The notes under the pieces are model-generated. The model did no database searches. It was not told the DNA's origin and was given only the letters and a program-made list of their open reading frames with translations. Positions 41,967 to 53,500 of a stretch of 64,000 nucleotides of DNA are shown here, piece after piece. Each line of letters begins with the position of its first letter. Positions within the stretch are counted from its first letter, which is position 1. Both the position numbers and the translations under genes were made by a program. Source of the stretch: an uncultured Parolsenella sp. (GTDB taxonomy: Bacteria; Actinomycetota; Coriobacteriia; Coriobacteriales; Atopobiaceae); NCBI GenBank assembly GCA_934668375.1, contig CAKUNF010000004.1:46919-110918 (forward strand). Reading direction: 5' to 3'.

Positions 41967-44147
41967 ATGAGCGACACCAAGCCCGCCGCCGCGGCCAGCG
42001 ACGGCGCGCTCGACATCACGGGCGACGACCTGTATCTCATGGGGGCAGGCACGTGGTACCGCAGTTACGAGAAGATGGGCGCGCATCCCTGCGAGAGGGA
42101 CGGCGCGCGTGGCTATCGCTTTGCCGTGTGGGCCCCGGACGTTCGCAGCGTCCATGTCATAGGCGAGTTCAACGGCTGGGACGTCCGGGCGAATCCGCTC
42201 GAGCCGCTGCCCACAGGTGGCGTCTGGTGCGGCTTTGTGGCCGGCGTCGAGCCGGGCGAGCTGTACAAGTACGTCATCGAGACGGACTCCGGCGAGCTGC
42301 TGTACAAGGCCGATCCTTATGCGTTCGCAAGCGAGCTCACGCCCGGCACCGCCTCGATGACGGCTGCCGAGCCCGCCCATGACTGGCATGACGCCGCCTG
42401 GCTCGCCGAGCGCGCCGAGACGGACCACATGCACGCGCCCCTCAACATCTACGAGGTCCACCTCGGCAGCTGGCGCCGTCACGGCGACGAGCCGCAGGGA
42501 CAGCCTCGAGAGGACGGCACGTGGCCCGGCCCCATGGACGAGTTCCCGGCCCAGCGCGGCCGCTACTACTCCTATGACGACCTTGCCGCCGAGCTCGTGC
42601 CCTACGCCAAGAGGATGGGCTACACGCACATCGAGATGCTGCCGGTCATGGAGCATCCCTTCGATGGCTCGTGGGGATACCAGGTCACGGGATACTTCGC
42701 GCCCACGTCCCGCTTTGGCGAGCCGGAGGGGCTCATGCGCCTCATCGACGCCTGCCACGAGGCCGGCCTCGGCGTCATCCTCGACTGGGTGCCCGGAGGG
42801 TTCTGCGCAGACGCCCAGGGCCTGGCCATGTTCAACGGCCACATGCTCTACGAGCGAGAGATCCATCCCAACTGGGGTACGCACAAGTTCGACTTCGCCC
42901 GCGGCGAGGTCCGCAGCTTCCTCGTCTCCAACGCCCTGTACTGGCTCGACCGCTTCCACGCGGACGGCATCCGCATGGACGGCGTCTCGAGCATGCTCTA
43001 CCTCAACTTTGGCATCGACAACCCCGCCGAGAAGCGCCTGAACGAGAAGGGCACCGAGGAAGACCTTGACGCCTCCGCCTTCATCCGCCAGGTGAACACG
43101 GCGGTTGCCGAGTACTGCCCCGGCGCCGTGATGATGGCCGAGGAGTCCACAGCCTGGCCGCTCGTCACCTACCCGCCCGAGGACGGCGGCCTGGGGTTCC
43201 ACTACAAGTGGGACATGGGCTGGATGAACGACACGCTGCACTACCTGCAGACCGACTTCCCCTGGCGCCCTGGCAACCACGGTATGCTCACGTTTTCGAT
43301 GATGTACGCGTTCAACGAGAACTTCGTCCTGCCGCTCTCGCATGACGAGGTGGTCCACGGCAAGTGCTCGCTCATCACCCGCCAGCCGGGAGACCAGTGG
43401 CGCCAGTTCGCGGGGCTGCGAACGCTCGCCTTCTACCAGATGACGCACCCGGGCGGCAAGCTCAACTTCATGGGCAACGAGATTGGCCAGTACATCGAGT
43501 GGCGCTACTACGAGTCCATCCAGTGGTTCCTCACCGAGCAGTTCGAGCCCCACGCCAGGCACCAGCGCTACATCGAGGCGCTCAACAACCTCTACCTTGC
43601 CGAGCCCGCGCTGTGGCGCGAGTCGTACGACTGGAAGGGCTTCGAGTGGCTCTCCGCGGACGACTCCGAGCACTCGATCGTCTCGTTCGTGCGCCGCGGT
43701 GACACGCCCGAGGAGGAGCTCGTCGTCGTCATCAACTTCGACGTCAACTTCCGCCCGAGCTGGCGCGTCCCCGTGCCGCGTGAGGGCGACTACGTGGAGA
43801 TCTTCAACTCGGACGCCGAGGAGTTCGGCGGATCCGGCCAGCTGAACCCCGGTACGCTCTCGAGCCGCCCGGAGGACTGCGACGGCCGCGAGAACTCGCT
43901 GATCATGAACGTGCCCCCGCTTGGCGGCGTCATCCTGCGCCGCACCGGCCCCACGAGCTACGTGGCGCCCGAGCCGGCCGAGAAGGCCACGCTCCCGCGT
44001 CCCGCCGCCCAGCCCTCCTCGCGCAAGCCCCGCGCCACGCGGGCCAAGAAGGCGCCTGCCGCCAAGCCGCTCGTCACCGGCGAGCACGGGCCCCTTCCCA
44101 AGAAGGGAAGCAAGAAGAAGCACAAGCGCGCAAAGGGGAAGGCCTAG
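41967..44147 (+). CDS. glgB: 1,4-alpha-glucan branching enzyme
   Basis: 726-aa GlgB that transfers alpha-1,4 segments to 1,6 branch points in glycogen. An N-terminal CBM48 domain (YRFAVWAPDVRSVHVIGEFNGWD) precedes the GH13 catalytic domain (APLNIYEVHLGSWRRHGD, GYTHIEMLPVMEHPFDGSWGYQVTGYFAPTSRFG). The nucleophile D338 is in IRMDGVSSML and the acid/base E392 in MAEESTAW; an SHDEVVHGK block is also present. The C-terminal beta domain is followed by a Lys/Ala/Pro-rich tail of about 60 residues. ATG 41967 follows GGGAGGGGGA; the upstream frame is not coding. It is the first gene of a glgB-P-C-D-A operon. Confidence 0.97.
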   Translation: MSDTKPAAAASDGALDITGDDLYLMGAGTWYRSYEKMGAHPCERDGARGYRFAVWAPDVRSVHVIGEFNGWDVRANPLEPLPTGGVWCGFVAGVEPGELYKYVIETDSGELLYKADPYAFASELTPGTASMTAAEPAHDWHDAAWLAERAETDHMHAPLNIYEVHLGSWRRHGDEPQGQPREDGTWPGPMDEFPAQRGRYYSYDDLAAELVPYAKRMGYTHIEMLPVMEHPFDGSWGYQVTGYFAPTSRFGEPEGLMRLIDACHEAGLGVILDWVPGGFCADAQGLAMFNGHMLYEREIHPNWGTHKFDFARGEVRSFLVSNALYWLDRFHADGIRMDGVSSMLYLNFGIDNPAEKRLNEKGTEEDLDASAFIRQVNTAVAEYCPGAVMMAEESTAWPLVTYPPEDGGLGFHYKWDMGWMNDTLHYLQTDFPWRPGNHGMLTFSMMYAFNENFVLPLSHDEVVHGKCSLITRQPGDQWRQFAGLRTLAFYQMTHPGGKLNFMGNEIGQYIEWRYYESIQWFLTEQFEPHARHQRYIEALNNLYLAEPALWRESYDWKGFEWLSADDSEHSIVSFVRRGDTPEEELVVVINFDVNFRPSWRVPVPREGDYVEIFNSDAEEFGGSGQLNPGTLSSRPEDCDGRENSLIMNVPPLGGVILRRTGPTSYVAPEPAEKATLPRPAAQPSSRKPRATRAKKAPAAKPLVTGEHGPLPKKGSKKKHKRAKGKA

Positions 44148-44219
44148 CGCAAGCGGGCCTGGAAGCGCGCGAAGTATAGGGCGGCAGCCGCCACCACACG
44201 ACCACAAGGAGCCATGCGT

Positions 44220-46658
44220 ATGATCGACCACATCTTCGAGAATCCCGAGGCGTTCGCCCACGAGTACCGCGCAACGCTCGAGGCGCTTGTCGGCAAGGAC
44301 TTCAGGGACTGCAGCGCCCAGGACCAGTACCAGGCCCTCGCCCAGCTCATCGCCCGCAAGGCCAACCGCGAGTTTGCCGCCTCGGACTCCGAGAACAAGA
44401 AGAGCGACAAGAAGAAGATCTACTACTTCTGCCTCGAGTTCCTGCTCGGTCCCCTGCTCGACAACTACCTACTCAACTACGGTGTCCGCGACATCGTCAA
44501 GCAGGGCTTGGCCGACATGGGCATCGACCTGGAGGAGCTCATCGCCCAGGAGGGAGACCCGGGCCTGGGCAACGGCGGCCTGGGACGCCTCGCCGCGTGC
44601 TTCCTGGACTCCATGGCCGCCGAGGGCATCCTGGGCTTTGGCAACGGCATGCGCTACCACTACGGCCTCTTCAAGCAGAAGATCGTCGACGGCCGCCAGG
44701 TCGAGGTCACGGACAACTGGCTCGACAAGGGCTACCCGTGGGAGACGAAGCATCCCGAGTCCAGCGTGCTCGTGCGCTTTGGCGGCGAGGTCGTGCGCCA
44801 CGAGGACGAGACGGGCCGCTACTGGTTCACCCAGGAGGGCGGCGAGCTCGTGAAGGCCGTGCCCTACGACGTGCCCATCGTGGGCTATGGCGGCAAGACC
44901 GTGAACCGCCTGCGCCTGTGGAGCGCCGAGCCCGCCCACGAGGACTTCGACCTGGACGCCTTCAACGCGGGCGACTACGCCAAGGCCGCCAAGTTCCGCA
45001 CGGACGCCGAGGCCATCTCTGAGATCCTGTATCCCAACGACGCCGGCGAGCACGGCCGCATCCTGCGCCTCAAGCAGGAGTACCTGTTCGTGGCGGCGGG
45101 TCTTGCCTCCATCATCCGCAACTACAAGTACGACCACGCCGACGCCGGCTGGGAGCGCTTCCCGGACTTCGTGGGCATCCACACCAACGACACGCACCCC
45201 GCCATGTGCGGCGCCGAGCTCATGCGCCTGCTCGTGGACGAGGAGGGCCTGGACTGGGACACCGCGTGGGACATCACCACGCGCACCATCTCCTACACCA
45301 ACCACACGGTGCTGCCCGAGGCCCTCGAGAAGTGGCCCATCGAGACGTTCCGTCGCCTGCTGCCGCGCCTTTACATGTACGTGGACGAGATCAACCGCCG
45401 CTACATCGAGGCCTTCCCGCGCGACATCGACAACTGGCAGGAGAAGCTGCGCAACACTGCCATCCTCTGGGACGGCCAGGTGCGCATGGCCAACCTCTCC
45501 GTCATCTGCAGTCACAGCGTCAACGGCGTGGCCGCCCTGCACACCGAGATCCTCAAGCGCGAGACGCTCCACGACTTCTACGAGCTCACGCCCGAGAAGT
45601 TCAACAACAAGACGAACGGCATCTCGCCGCGCCGCTTCCTCGGCAACTCCAACCCGAGCCTGTCTGCCCTCATCACGTCCAAGATCGGTGACGGCTGGCT
45701 CAAGGACGCCGACGAGCTCTCCAAGCTCTCCGCCTACTACGACGACGTCGCGTTCCTCGACGCGATGAGCGCCTCCAAGCGCGAGAACAAGGTGCGCCTC
45801 GCCAAGTACGTGCGGGAGCAGACGGGCGTGGAGATCGACCCCGGCTCCATCTTCGACGTGCAGGTGAAGCGTTTCCATGCCTACAAGCGCCAGCTGCTCA
45901 ACATCTTCAAGGTCATGAGCATCTACAACCGCATGCTCGATGACCCGAGCTACAAGCCCCACAAGACCACGTTCATCTTCTCGGGCAAGGCGGCGAGCGC
46001 CTACACGTTCGCCAAGGAGGTCATCCGCCTCATCAACTCGGTGGCAGACGTCATCAACAACGACGAGCGCGTGAACGGCTACATCAAGGTGGCCTTCATC
46101 CCCAACTTCGCCGTCTCGAACGCCGAGCTCATCTACCCCGCGGCCGACATCTCCGAGCAGATCAGCACGGCGGGCAAGGAGGCGAGCGGCACCTCGAACA
46201 TGAAGCTCATGATGAACGGCGCCATCACGCTCGGCACCCTCGACGGCGCCAACGTGGAGATCGCCGAGCTCGCCGGCATGGAGAACGAGAAGATCTTCGG
46301 CCTCAAGGTCGAGGAGATCGAGGCCATGCACGCCCGCGGAGACTACTTTGCCTGGGACGTCGTCAACGCCGACCCCAACGGGATCGGCCGCTGCGTGCGC
46401 CAGCTCACGGATGGCACGTTCGCGGGCCTGTCCGGCAACTTCAACCAGATCTATGACGAGCTCATGGGCAACAACGACTACGACCTCGTCATCGCGGACT
46501 TCGCGAGCTACGTGCAGGCATGGGAGGAACTCACGGCCACCTACGACGACCAGCGCTCCTGGCAGCGCCGGGCCCTGCACAACATCGCCAACTCCGGGCA
46601 CTTCTCGAGTGACCGCACGATCAGGGAGTACGCCACCGACATCTGGGGCCTCAACTAG
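44220..46658 (+). CDS. glgP: Glycogen/starch phosphorylase
   Basis: 812-aa phosphorylase releasing glucose-1-phosphate from glycogen. Conserved: [59 protein letters not shown], and the PLP-lysine block [15 protein letters not shown] with K662. ATG 44220 is preferred over 44214, because AAGGAG ends at 44211 and only the second ATG has normal spacing (eight bases versus two). It lies between branching enzyme and ADP-glucose genes, so degradation and synthesis genes share one transcript. A hairpin (46667-46695) separates it from glgC. Confidence 0.97.
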   Translation: MIDHIFENPEAFAHEYRATLEALVGKDFRDCSAQDQYQALAQLIARKANREFAASDSENKKSDKKKIYYFCLEFLLGPLLDNYLLNYGVRDIVKQGLADMGIDLEELIAQEGDPGLGNGGLGRLAACFLDSMAAEGILGFGNGMRYHYGLFKQKIVDGRQVEVTDNWLDKGYPWETKHPESSVLVRFGGEVVRHEDETGRYWFTQEGGELVKAVPYDVPIVGYGGKTVNRLRLWSAEPAHEDFDLDAFNAGDYAKAAKFRTDAEAISEILYPNDAGEHGRILRLKQEYLFVAAGLASIIRNYKYDHADAGWERFPDFVGIHTNDTHPAMCGAELMRLLVDEEGLDWDTAWDITTRTISYTNHTVLPEALEKWPIETFRRLLPRLYMYVDEINRRYIEAFPRDIDNWQEKLRNTAILWDGQVRMANLSVICSHSVNGVAALHTEILKRETLHDFYELTPEKFNNKTNGISPRRFLGNSNPSLSALITSKIGDGWLKDADELSKLSAYYDDVAFLDAMSASKRENKVRLAKYVREQTGVEIDPGSIFDVQVKRFHAYKRQLLNIFKVMSIYNRMLDDPSYKPHKTTFIFSGKAASAYTFAKEVIRLINSVADVINNDERVNGYIKVAFIPNFAVSNAELIYPAADISEQISTAGKEASGTSNMKLMMNGAITLGTLDGANVEIAELAGMENEKIFGLKVEEIEAMHARGDYFAWDVVNADPNGIGRCVRQLTDGTFAGLSGNFNQIYDELMGNNDYDLVIADFASYVQAWEELTATYDDQRSWQRRALHNIANSGHFSSDRTIREYATDIWGLN

Positions 46659-46666
46659 CACGCGCT

Positions 46667-46695
46667 CGGGCGCCGTCTCCCCATGGCGGCGCCCG
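46667..46695 (+). promoter_or_regulatory. Hairpin between glgP and glgC
   Basis: CGGGCGCCG pairs perfectly with CGGCGCCCG around an 11-base loop, and no T-run follows. It may moderate read-through or stabilise mRNA. Confidence 0.45.
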
Positions 46696-46738
46696 ACCTC
46701 GCAAGACACACGGCAACTCGGCAAGAAGGGGGAAGGAC

Positions 46739-47887
46739 ATGAGCAAGAAGGAAAGCATCGCGATGCTGCTTGCTGGCGGCCAGGGAAGCAGGCTGCTCGC
46801 GCTCACGCGCAACATCGCAAAGCCCGCCGTCTCGTTCGGGGGCAAGTACCGCATCATCGACTTTGCGCTCTCCAACTGCGCAAACTCTGGCATCGACACG
46901 GTGGGCGTGCTCACGCAGTACCGTCCGTACCTGTTGCACTCCTACATCGGCACGGGCGAGGCGTGGAACCTCGACTCCCGTGACGGCGGCGTCTCCATCC
47001 TGCCGCCGTACGCCACCGAGGCGGGCGGCAACTGGTATGCCGGCACGGCCGACGCCATCTACCAGAACATCGGCTACATCGAGAGCTACGACCCCAAGTA
47101 CGTCGTGATCCTGTCCGGCGACCACCTGTATCGCATGGACTACAGCAAGATGGTCGAGAGCCACATCGCCAACAACGCGGACCTCACCATCTCGGTCATG
47201 CCGGTGGACTGGGCCGAGGCCTCGCGCTTTGGCATTATCACCAAGAACGAGGACGACTCCGTCGCGAAGTTCACCGAGAAGCCCAACAAGCCGGATTCCA
47301 ACCTCGCCTCGATGGGCATCTACGTCTTCAGCACCGACGTCCTCATCCGCGCCCTCAAGGAGGACGCGCTCGACACCACGTCCGAGCACGACTTTGGCAA
47401 GAACATCATCCCGAAGCTCCTCGAGGAGCAGGCGCGCATCTTCTGCTACGAGTTCCACGGCTTCTGGCGCGACGTCGGCACGATCTCGAGCTACCACGAG
47501 ACGTCCATGGACCTGCTCGGCCCCAACCCCGAGTTCGACCTGTTCGGCAAGGAGTTCCCGTTCATGACGAACGCTCCGGTGCGCCCGCCGCACTACGTGG
47601 GCCCCGATGCCGTCATCGAGGACGCCATCATCGCCAACGGTTGCAAGGTCAACGGAACGGTGCGCCACTCGATTCTGTCCACGGACGCCGTCGTGGGTGC
47701 CCGTGCCGTCGTCGAGGACTCCGTCCTGTTCCCGGGCGCCGTCGTCAAGGAGGGGGCGCATGTGGTTCGCGCCATCCTCGGCGAGCATGCGGTCGTCGAG
47801 GCGGGCGTTGAGCTCGGCAGCGTTGACGTCACGAAGGACACGGCAGTCATCGGCGACGACGTCGTCGTTGGAAAGGGGGAGGAGTAG
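46739..47887 (+). CDS. glgC: Glucose-1-phosphate adenylyltransferase, catalytic subunit
   Basis: 382-aa ADP-glucose pyrophosphorylase, the committed step of glycogen synthesis. The nucleotide-binding motif [11 protein letters not shown] (from residue 9), [26 protein letters not shown] and GDHLYRMDY are intact. Sugar-binding FTEKP and a C-terminal left-handed beta-helix (hexapeptide repeats, [17 protein letters not shown]) follow. ATG 46739 follows GGGGGAAGGA. It is followed three bases later by glgD, the non-catalytic partner, so a GlgC-GlgD hetero-oligomer is likely. Confidence 0.97.
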   Translation: MSKKESIAMLLAGGQGSRLLALTRNIAKPAVSFGGKYRIIDFALSNCANSGIDTVGVLTQYRPYLLHSYIGTGEAWNLDSRDGGVSILPPYATEAGGNWYAGTADAIYQNIGYIESYDPKYVVILSGDHLYRMDYSKMVESHIANNADLTISVMPVDWAEASRFGIITKNEDDSVAKFTEKPNKPDSNLASMGIYVFSTDVLIRALKEDALDTTSEHDFGKNIIPKLLEEQARIFCYEFHGFWRDVGTISSYHETSMDLLGPNPEFDLFGKEFPFMTNAPVRPPHYVGPDAVIEDAIIANGCKVNGTVRHSILSTDAVVGARAVVEDSVLFPGAVVKEGAHVVRAILGEHAVVEAGVELGSVDVTKDTAVIGDDVVVGKGEE

Positions 47888-47890
47888 GCC

Positions 47891-48991
47891 ATGGAGACCG
47901 CGGTCGGACTCATCACCACAAACTATTCCGTCAAGCACCCCAGCGCGCTCACGAAGTCGCGCCCGGCGGCATCCGTGCCGTTCCTGGGCCGCTATCGCTT
48001 CGTGGACTTTGCGCTGTCCAACATGGTGAACGCCGGCATCAAGACGGTGGGCGTCATCATGCCGTTCAACTACCGCTCAATCGTCGACCACCTCTACACG
48101 GGCAAGGACTGGGGCCTGGATCGCAAGAAGGGCGGCCTGTTCCTCATGCCGGGCTCGGCGTTCGGCACGAGCCGCAAGGGCCCGCGCTTCCTGCTGCGCG
48201 ACCTCATCGCCAACCGCGTGTTCCTCGAGAGGGACACAGCCACCAACGTCGTGGTCTCGGCGGCCAACATCATCTACAACTACGACTACAAGGATCTCAT
48301 CCGCGAGCACAACGAGAGCGGCGCCGACATCACGCTGCTCACGAAAACGTACCGCTGCGAGGCGGAGGACGTCACGAGCGTCTACACGGAGGACGGGCAC
48401 GTCCGTGGCTTCACGTATGGCACGCGCTTCGGCGACGAGGGCTTCCTCGACTGCTTCGTCGTGCGGCGCGAGAAGCTTCTCGAGCTCATCGACCGCTACA
48501 GCAACGTGGACTACCTCGACCTGTTCGAGGCCCTGCAGTCCGACCTGCCGCAGATGGACATCCGCGCCCACCGCGTGGACATCTACACGGGCACCGTCTT
48601 TGACGCGCGCATGTACTACAAGCGCAGCCGCGAGATGCTCGACCCCGCCGTCATCGACCAGCTGTTCCCGGCGGACCGCACCATCATGACGAAGGCCCAC
48701 GACAACCCGCCCGCCAAGTACGAGGCCGGCTCGCGCGTCACGAACTCCATCGTCTCGGGCGGCTGCCACATCATGGGCACCGTCGCGGACTCCATCCTGT
48801 CTCGCAACGTCGTGGTCGAGCCGGGTGCCACGGTGCGCGGCTGCGTCATCATGACCGGCTGCGTCATCGGCCGCGGCGCGCGCGTCGAGAACGCCATCAT
48901 CGACCGCGACAACGTCGTCTCCGCCGGCACCGAGCTGCGCGGCACGCCCGACAACGTGCTCGTGAAGGAGAAGGGGAGTGAGCGCGAGTGA
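47891..48991 (+). CDS. glgD: Glucose-1-phosphate adenylyltransferase regulatory-like subunit
   Basis: 366-aa GlgD. The overall fold matches GlgC (RYRFVDFALSNMVNAGIKTVGVIM and C-terminal hexapeptide repeats), but the GGxGxRL nucleotide loop is missing: the N-terminus reads METAVGLITTNYSVKHPSALT. The active-site segments are altered, the usual signature of GlgD. In firmicutes GlgD boosts GlgC activity in a heterotetramer. It sits between glgC (three-base gap) and glgA (stop overlaps the glgA start by four bases). The start is ATG 47891, with GGGGGAGGAG upstream. Confidence 0.95.
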   Translation: METAVGLITTNYSVKHPSALTKSRPAASVPFLGRYRFVDFALSNMVNAGIKTVGVIMPFNYRSIVDHLYTGKDWGLDRKKGGLFLMPGSAFGTSRKGPRFLLRDLIANRVFLERDTATNVVVSAANIIYNYDYKDLIREHNESGADITLLTKTYRCEAEDVTSVYTEDGHVRGFTYGTRFGDEGFLDCFVVRREKLLELIDRYSNVDYLDLFEALQSDLPQMDIRAHRVDIYTGTVFDARMYYKRSREMLDPAVIDQLFPADRTIMTKAHDNPPAKYEAGSRVTNSIVSGGCHIMGTVADSILSRNVVVEPGATVRGCVIMTGCVIGRGARVENAIIDRDNVVSAGTELRGTPDNVLVKEKGSERE

Positions 48992-50484
48992 GCGGCAGGA
49001 CCCGCCGCAAGCTTCGCGTCCTGTACTGCGCCGCCGAGGCCGCCCCGTTCGTGAAGACGGGCGGCCTGGGTGACGTCGCGGGCTCGCTCCCGCACGAGCT
49101 GAAGCGCTGCGGCTGCAAGGTGGCCGTCATGCTGCCCAAGTACAAGCGCATCAAGCCCGAGTATCGCGACGCCATGCGACACGTGGGCGACTTCTACATG
49201 AACCTGGGCTGGCGTAACGTGTGGTGCGGCATCGACCACCTGAGCTACCACAACATCGACTACTACTTCGTGGACAACGAGGACTACTTCGGTCGCGACA
49301 GCATCTACGGCGACTTCGACGACGGCGAGCGCTTCGCGTTCTTCTCGAAGGCCATCACCGAGGCCATCGGTCGCATCCCGGAGCTTGCGGGCATCGACGT
49401 GCTGCACTGCAACGACTGGCAGACGGCCCTTGCCTGCGTGTTCCTGCGCGAGTTCTATCGCGGGCTGCCCGGCTACGACAACGTGAAGACCGTCTTCTCG
49501 ATCCACAACGTCAAGTTCCAGGGCCAGTACGGAGACGACGTCCTGAGCGATATCTGCGGCCTGGCGGACACTCCTGCCGCCGGCCAGATGTACGTGGGCC
49601 CCAAGACGATCAACTTCATGAAGGGTGCGCTGCTCTACGCGGACACGATCACTACGGTGAGCCCGACGTATGCCGAGGAGCTCCAGATGCCGTTCTACGG
49701 CGAGGGGCTCGAGGGCATCTTCCAGGAGCGTGCCTGGAAGCTGCACGGCATCCTGAACGGCATCGACACGCAGGAGTACGACCCGCGTATGGACCGCGGC
49801 ATCGCCTCGACGTTCTCGGTCGACGACCTCTCGGGCAAGGCGGCGTGCAAGGCGGCGCTGCAGGAGGAGCTCGGACTCGCCGTTGACCCCACGCGCCCGC
49901 TTGCCGTCATGGTGAGTCGCCTCACGAAGCAGAAGGGGTGCGACCTCGTGCAGTACGCGCTGGGCCGCCTGCTCGACCGCTCCGTGCAGGTTGCCGTCCT
50001 TGGCACGGGTGACGCCCAGTACGAGGACTCGCTGCGCTACTTCGACTGGAAGTACAAGGGACAGATGTGCGCGCGCATTGACTTCGACTCGGCCCTCTCG
50101 CACCGCATGTATGCCGGCGCGGACCTGTTCCTCATGCCGAGCCAGTTCGAGCCGTGCGGCCTGTCCCAGATGATCGCCATGCGCTACGGCACGCTTCCCG
50201 TGGTGCGCGAGACGGGCGGCCTCAAGGACTCCGTGCAGCCGTACAACAAGTTCACGGGCGAGGGCACGGGCTTCTCGTTCGCCAACTTCAACGGCGACGA
50301 GTTCGCAGACACCGTGCTCGACGCCTGTGAGGTATTCTGGACGAACAAGGATGCCTGGGATGGTCTCGTGGGCAATGCCATGCGGGCCGACTTTGGCTGG
50401 CGCCGTGCCGCCAACCAGTACCTGGATGTCTACCACGACCTCCATCCCGAGGTGATTCCGTACAACAAGAAACGGAGCCGTTAG
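48988..50484 (+). CDS. glgA: Glycogen synthase (ADP-glucose)
   Basis: 498-aa GT5 glycogen synthase. It has the ADP-binding KTGGLGDVAGSLP near residue 24, HCNDWQTALA, SIHNVKFQGQY, TVSPTYAEE, and the C-terminal catalytic block with SQFEPCGLSQMIAMRYGTLPVVRETGGLKDSV. It elongates alpha-1,4-glucan from ADP-glucose made by GlgC/GlgD. The GTG start at 48988 overlaps the glgD stop (GTGA), so translation is coupled; GGGGAG is upstream. The next gene, the GH13-GH77 fusion, starts 58 bases downstream. Confidence 0.97.
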   Translation: MSGRTRRKLRVLYCAAEAAPFVKTGGLGDVAGSLPHELKRCGCKVAVMLPKYKRIKPEYRDAMRHVGDFYMNLGWRNVWCGIDHLSYHNIDYYFVDNEDYFGRDSIYGDFDDGERFAFFSKAITEAIGRIPELAGIDVLHCNDWQTALACVFLREFYRGLPGYDNVKTVFSIHNVKFQGQYGDDVLSDICGLADTPAAGQMYVGPKTINFMKGALLYADTITTVSPTYAEELQMPFYGEGLEGIFQERAWKLHGILNGIDTQEYDPRMDRGIASTFSVDDLSGKAACKAALQEELGLAVDPTRPLAVMVSRLTKQKGCDLVQYALGRLLDRSVQVAVLGTGDAQYEDSLRYFDWKYKGQMCARIDFDSALSHRMYAGADLFLMPSQFEPCGLSQMIAMRYGTLPVVRETGGLKDSVQPYNKFTGEGTGFSFANFNGDEFADTVLDACEVFWTNKDAWDGLVGNAMRADFGWRRAANQYLDVYHDLHPEVIPYNKKRSR

Positions 50485-50542
50485 CGCCCGCCGCCGCGTG
50501 CGGCCGGCGCGTTCGGCCGTGCGCGAGCAGGGATGAGACAGC

Positions 50543-53500
50543 ATGTGGGCCTATCACGACAGTCGTGACCCCCTCTATAGGAATCCGTTCGGTGCCGCCC
50601 CCGTGGGCGGCACCGTCGTGCTCAAGCTCGACGTCGGGGGAGACTCGGGCGCAAGCGTCACGCTGCGCACATGGGTCGACGGCGTGGGCGAGGGCTTCGT
50701 GCCCATGGAGGGCGAGCGTCTTGAGGACCGCGTGCGCTTCTCGTGCTCATATGCGTGCGAGCAGCCCGCGATCCTGTGGTACTCGTTTCTCATCGAGCGC
50801 TCGGACGGGCGCGTTATCCACTACGGCGCCCGCGAGGGGCGCACGGGCGGCGAGGGCGCGCTCAGCGAGTGGCAACCCGCATCGTTCCAGCTCACGATCT
50901 TTGAGCCGCGCGAGGTGAAGCCCACGTGGTTTACCTCTGGCATCGTCTACCAGGTGTTCCCGGACCGCTACCGCCGCGGCGCGGACTGGCGCGAGCTGGC
51001 GCGCGCGGGCGAGGGCCTGCACGGCAACGACTCGCTCGACGGTGTTGCCGGGACGCGTCGGCGCGTCGTGGAGCGCTGGGACACCGAGCCCTCCTACGAG
51101 AAGGACGCCGCCGGCCGCGTCACCACGTGGGACTTCTACGGCGGCACGCTCTCCGGCGTCCGCGACGACCTCGCGCGCATGGCGGACATGGGCGTCACGA
51201 CGCTCTACCTCAACCCCATCTTCGAGGCGCGCAGCAGCCACCGCTACGACACGGCCGACTTCCTGTCCGTGGACGCCATGCTCGGAGACGAGCGGGGCTT
51301 CCGCGCGCTGTGCGACGAGGCTTCCAAGCTGGGCATATCCATCGTGCTTGACGGCGTGTTCAACCACGTGGGTGCAGACAGCCGCTACTTCAACCGCTAT
51401 GGGACCTACGAGCGGCCCGGCGCCTGGCAGGCCCACGAGCAGGGCGCGGACTCGCCGTACGCGGACTGGTTTGGCTGGCATGAGGACGGTACGTACGAGT
51501 GCTGGTGGGGCGTTGACGACCTGCCGGCCGTGAACGAGGACCAGCCCGGCTACCGCGAGCTCATCGCCGGCGAGGACGGCGTCGTGCGCCACTGGCTGCG
51601 CGCCGGTGCCCGCGGCTGGCGCCTCGACGTGGCAGACGAGCTGCCCGACGAGTTCATCGAGCAGATCCGCGCCGCCGCCGTGGCCGAGCGCCCGGACGCG
51701 CTCGTGCTGGGCGAGGTCTGGGAGGACGCCTCCAACAAGGTGAGCTACGGCAAGCTCCGTCGCTACCTGCTGGGACGCGAGCTCGACAGTGCCATGAACT
51801 ACCCGTTCCGCGATGCCGTGCTCGGGTTTCTCCTCGGCCGCATGAGCGCGGGGGACGCCGCGGAGAGCCTCGTCTCCATCTCGGAGAACTACCCGCCCGA
51901 GGCGCAGGCCGCGGCGCTCAACCTGCTCTCGAGCCACGACCGCCCGCGCCTCATGAGCGTGCTGGGTGGGGCGCTCGACCACCCGGACTGGCAGCCCTGG
52001 CCGGACGACGTGCCGGGCCGGCTCACGGACGGCGAGCGCGGCCTGGCGAAGGGTCGCTTCTGGCTGGCCGCCCTCATGCAGATGACCTATCTCGGCGTCC
52101 CGAGCGTCTACTACGGCGACGAGCTGGGCATGGAGGGCCTGTCGGACCCGTACAACCGCGGCCCCTTCCCCTGGGCGGCGGGCGATGCCGGCGAGGACGG
52201 CGAGGCCGTGGGCCACGTGACCGCCGGCGACGCCGACTGCCAGACGATGTATCGCAACACCATTCAGCTGCGCCAGTCGCTGCCCGTGCTCACGAGCGGA
52301 GGCGCCCGCGCGTTCGCGCCGTGCGACGACGTCCTTGGCTGGTGGCGCCTGCCGCGTGACGGCTCGGGCCCGAGCGTATGCGTGCTCGCGAACCGCAGCC
52401 TCTCCGAGTGGCACGACGTCTCCATCGAGGATCGCGGCGCGCGTGCGAGCGAGGTCATCGGCGGTGCCGAGCTGAGGCGCGAGGGTGGCCGCGTGTCGCT
52501 CACGCTCGCGCCTCTCGGCAGTGCCGTGGTCCTGTTCGACGAGGGCGAGGGGCTGGCGCGCCCGCTCGCACATGGCAGCGGCGTGGTGTGCCATATCACG
52601 AGCGTCCCCAACGGCGGTCGCCCCGGCACGCTGGGCGCCCCCGCCCGCGCGTTCGTCGACTGGCTGCAGCGCACGGGGCAGCGCTACTGGCAGATCCTAC
52701 CCGTGAACCCCACGGACGGCTTTGGCTCCCCGTATGCGGGAACCTCGGTGTTCGCGGGCAACGAGCGCCTGCTCGAGCTGGGGCCCGGCGAGCTGCGCGC
52801 GCGCATGGAGGCGTTCGAGCCTGACGCCGTGTACGAGGAGTTCATGCAGGCCAACGCAGACTGGCTCGACCCATATGCCTGCTTTGCCACCATCGCCGAG
52901 CTCACGGGCACGGACGAGTGGCAGGCGTGGCCGGCGCAGTGGCGCCGATGGACGCCCGCGCTGCTCGATGACCCGCGCCTGGCAGAGGGCATCGCGTATC
53001 ACCGCTTTGCCCAGTGGGAGTTCGAGTGGGAGTGGATGGACCTGCGCGCCTACGCCAACGCGCGCGGCATCCAGATCATCGGCGACATCCCCATGTACGT
53101 CGCGGCCTCCTCGGCAGACGTCTGGGCTAACCCCGAGCAGTTCTGCGTGGACGCGGACGGCAGGCCCACTCTGCAGGCCGGCACCCCGCCCGACGCGTTC
53201 GCCAAGGACGGCCAGCTGTGGGGCAACCCGTGCTATCGCTGGGACGCCATGCGCGCAGACGGTTATGCCTGGTGGATGCGCCGCCTTGCCCGCACGTTCG
53301 CGCTCTATGACGTCACGCGCCTCGACCACTTCCTGGGCTTCCAGAACTACTACGGCATCCCGGCCGGCTGTACGGCGCTCGAGGGCGTCTGGCACGCGGG
53401 CCCCGGCATCTCGCTGTTCCGCCGCGCCCATGAGCTTCTCGGGCGTCTTCCCATCATCGCCGAGGACCTGGGGTCGGTGACGCCCGCCACGCGCTCCCTG

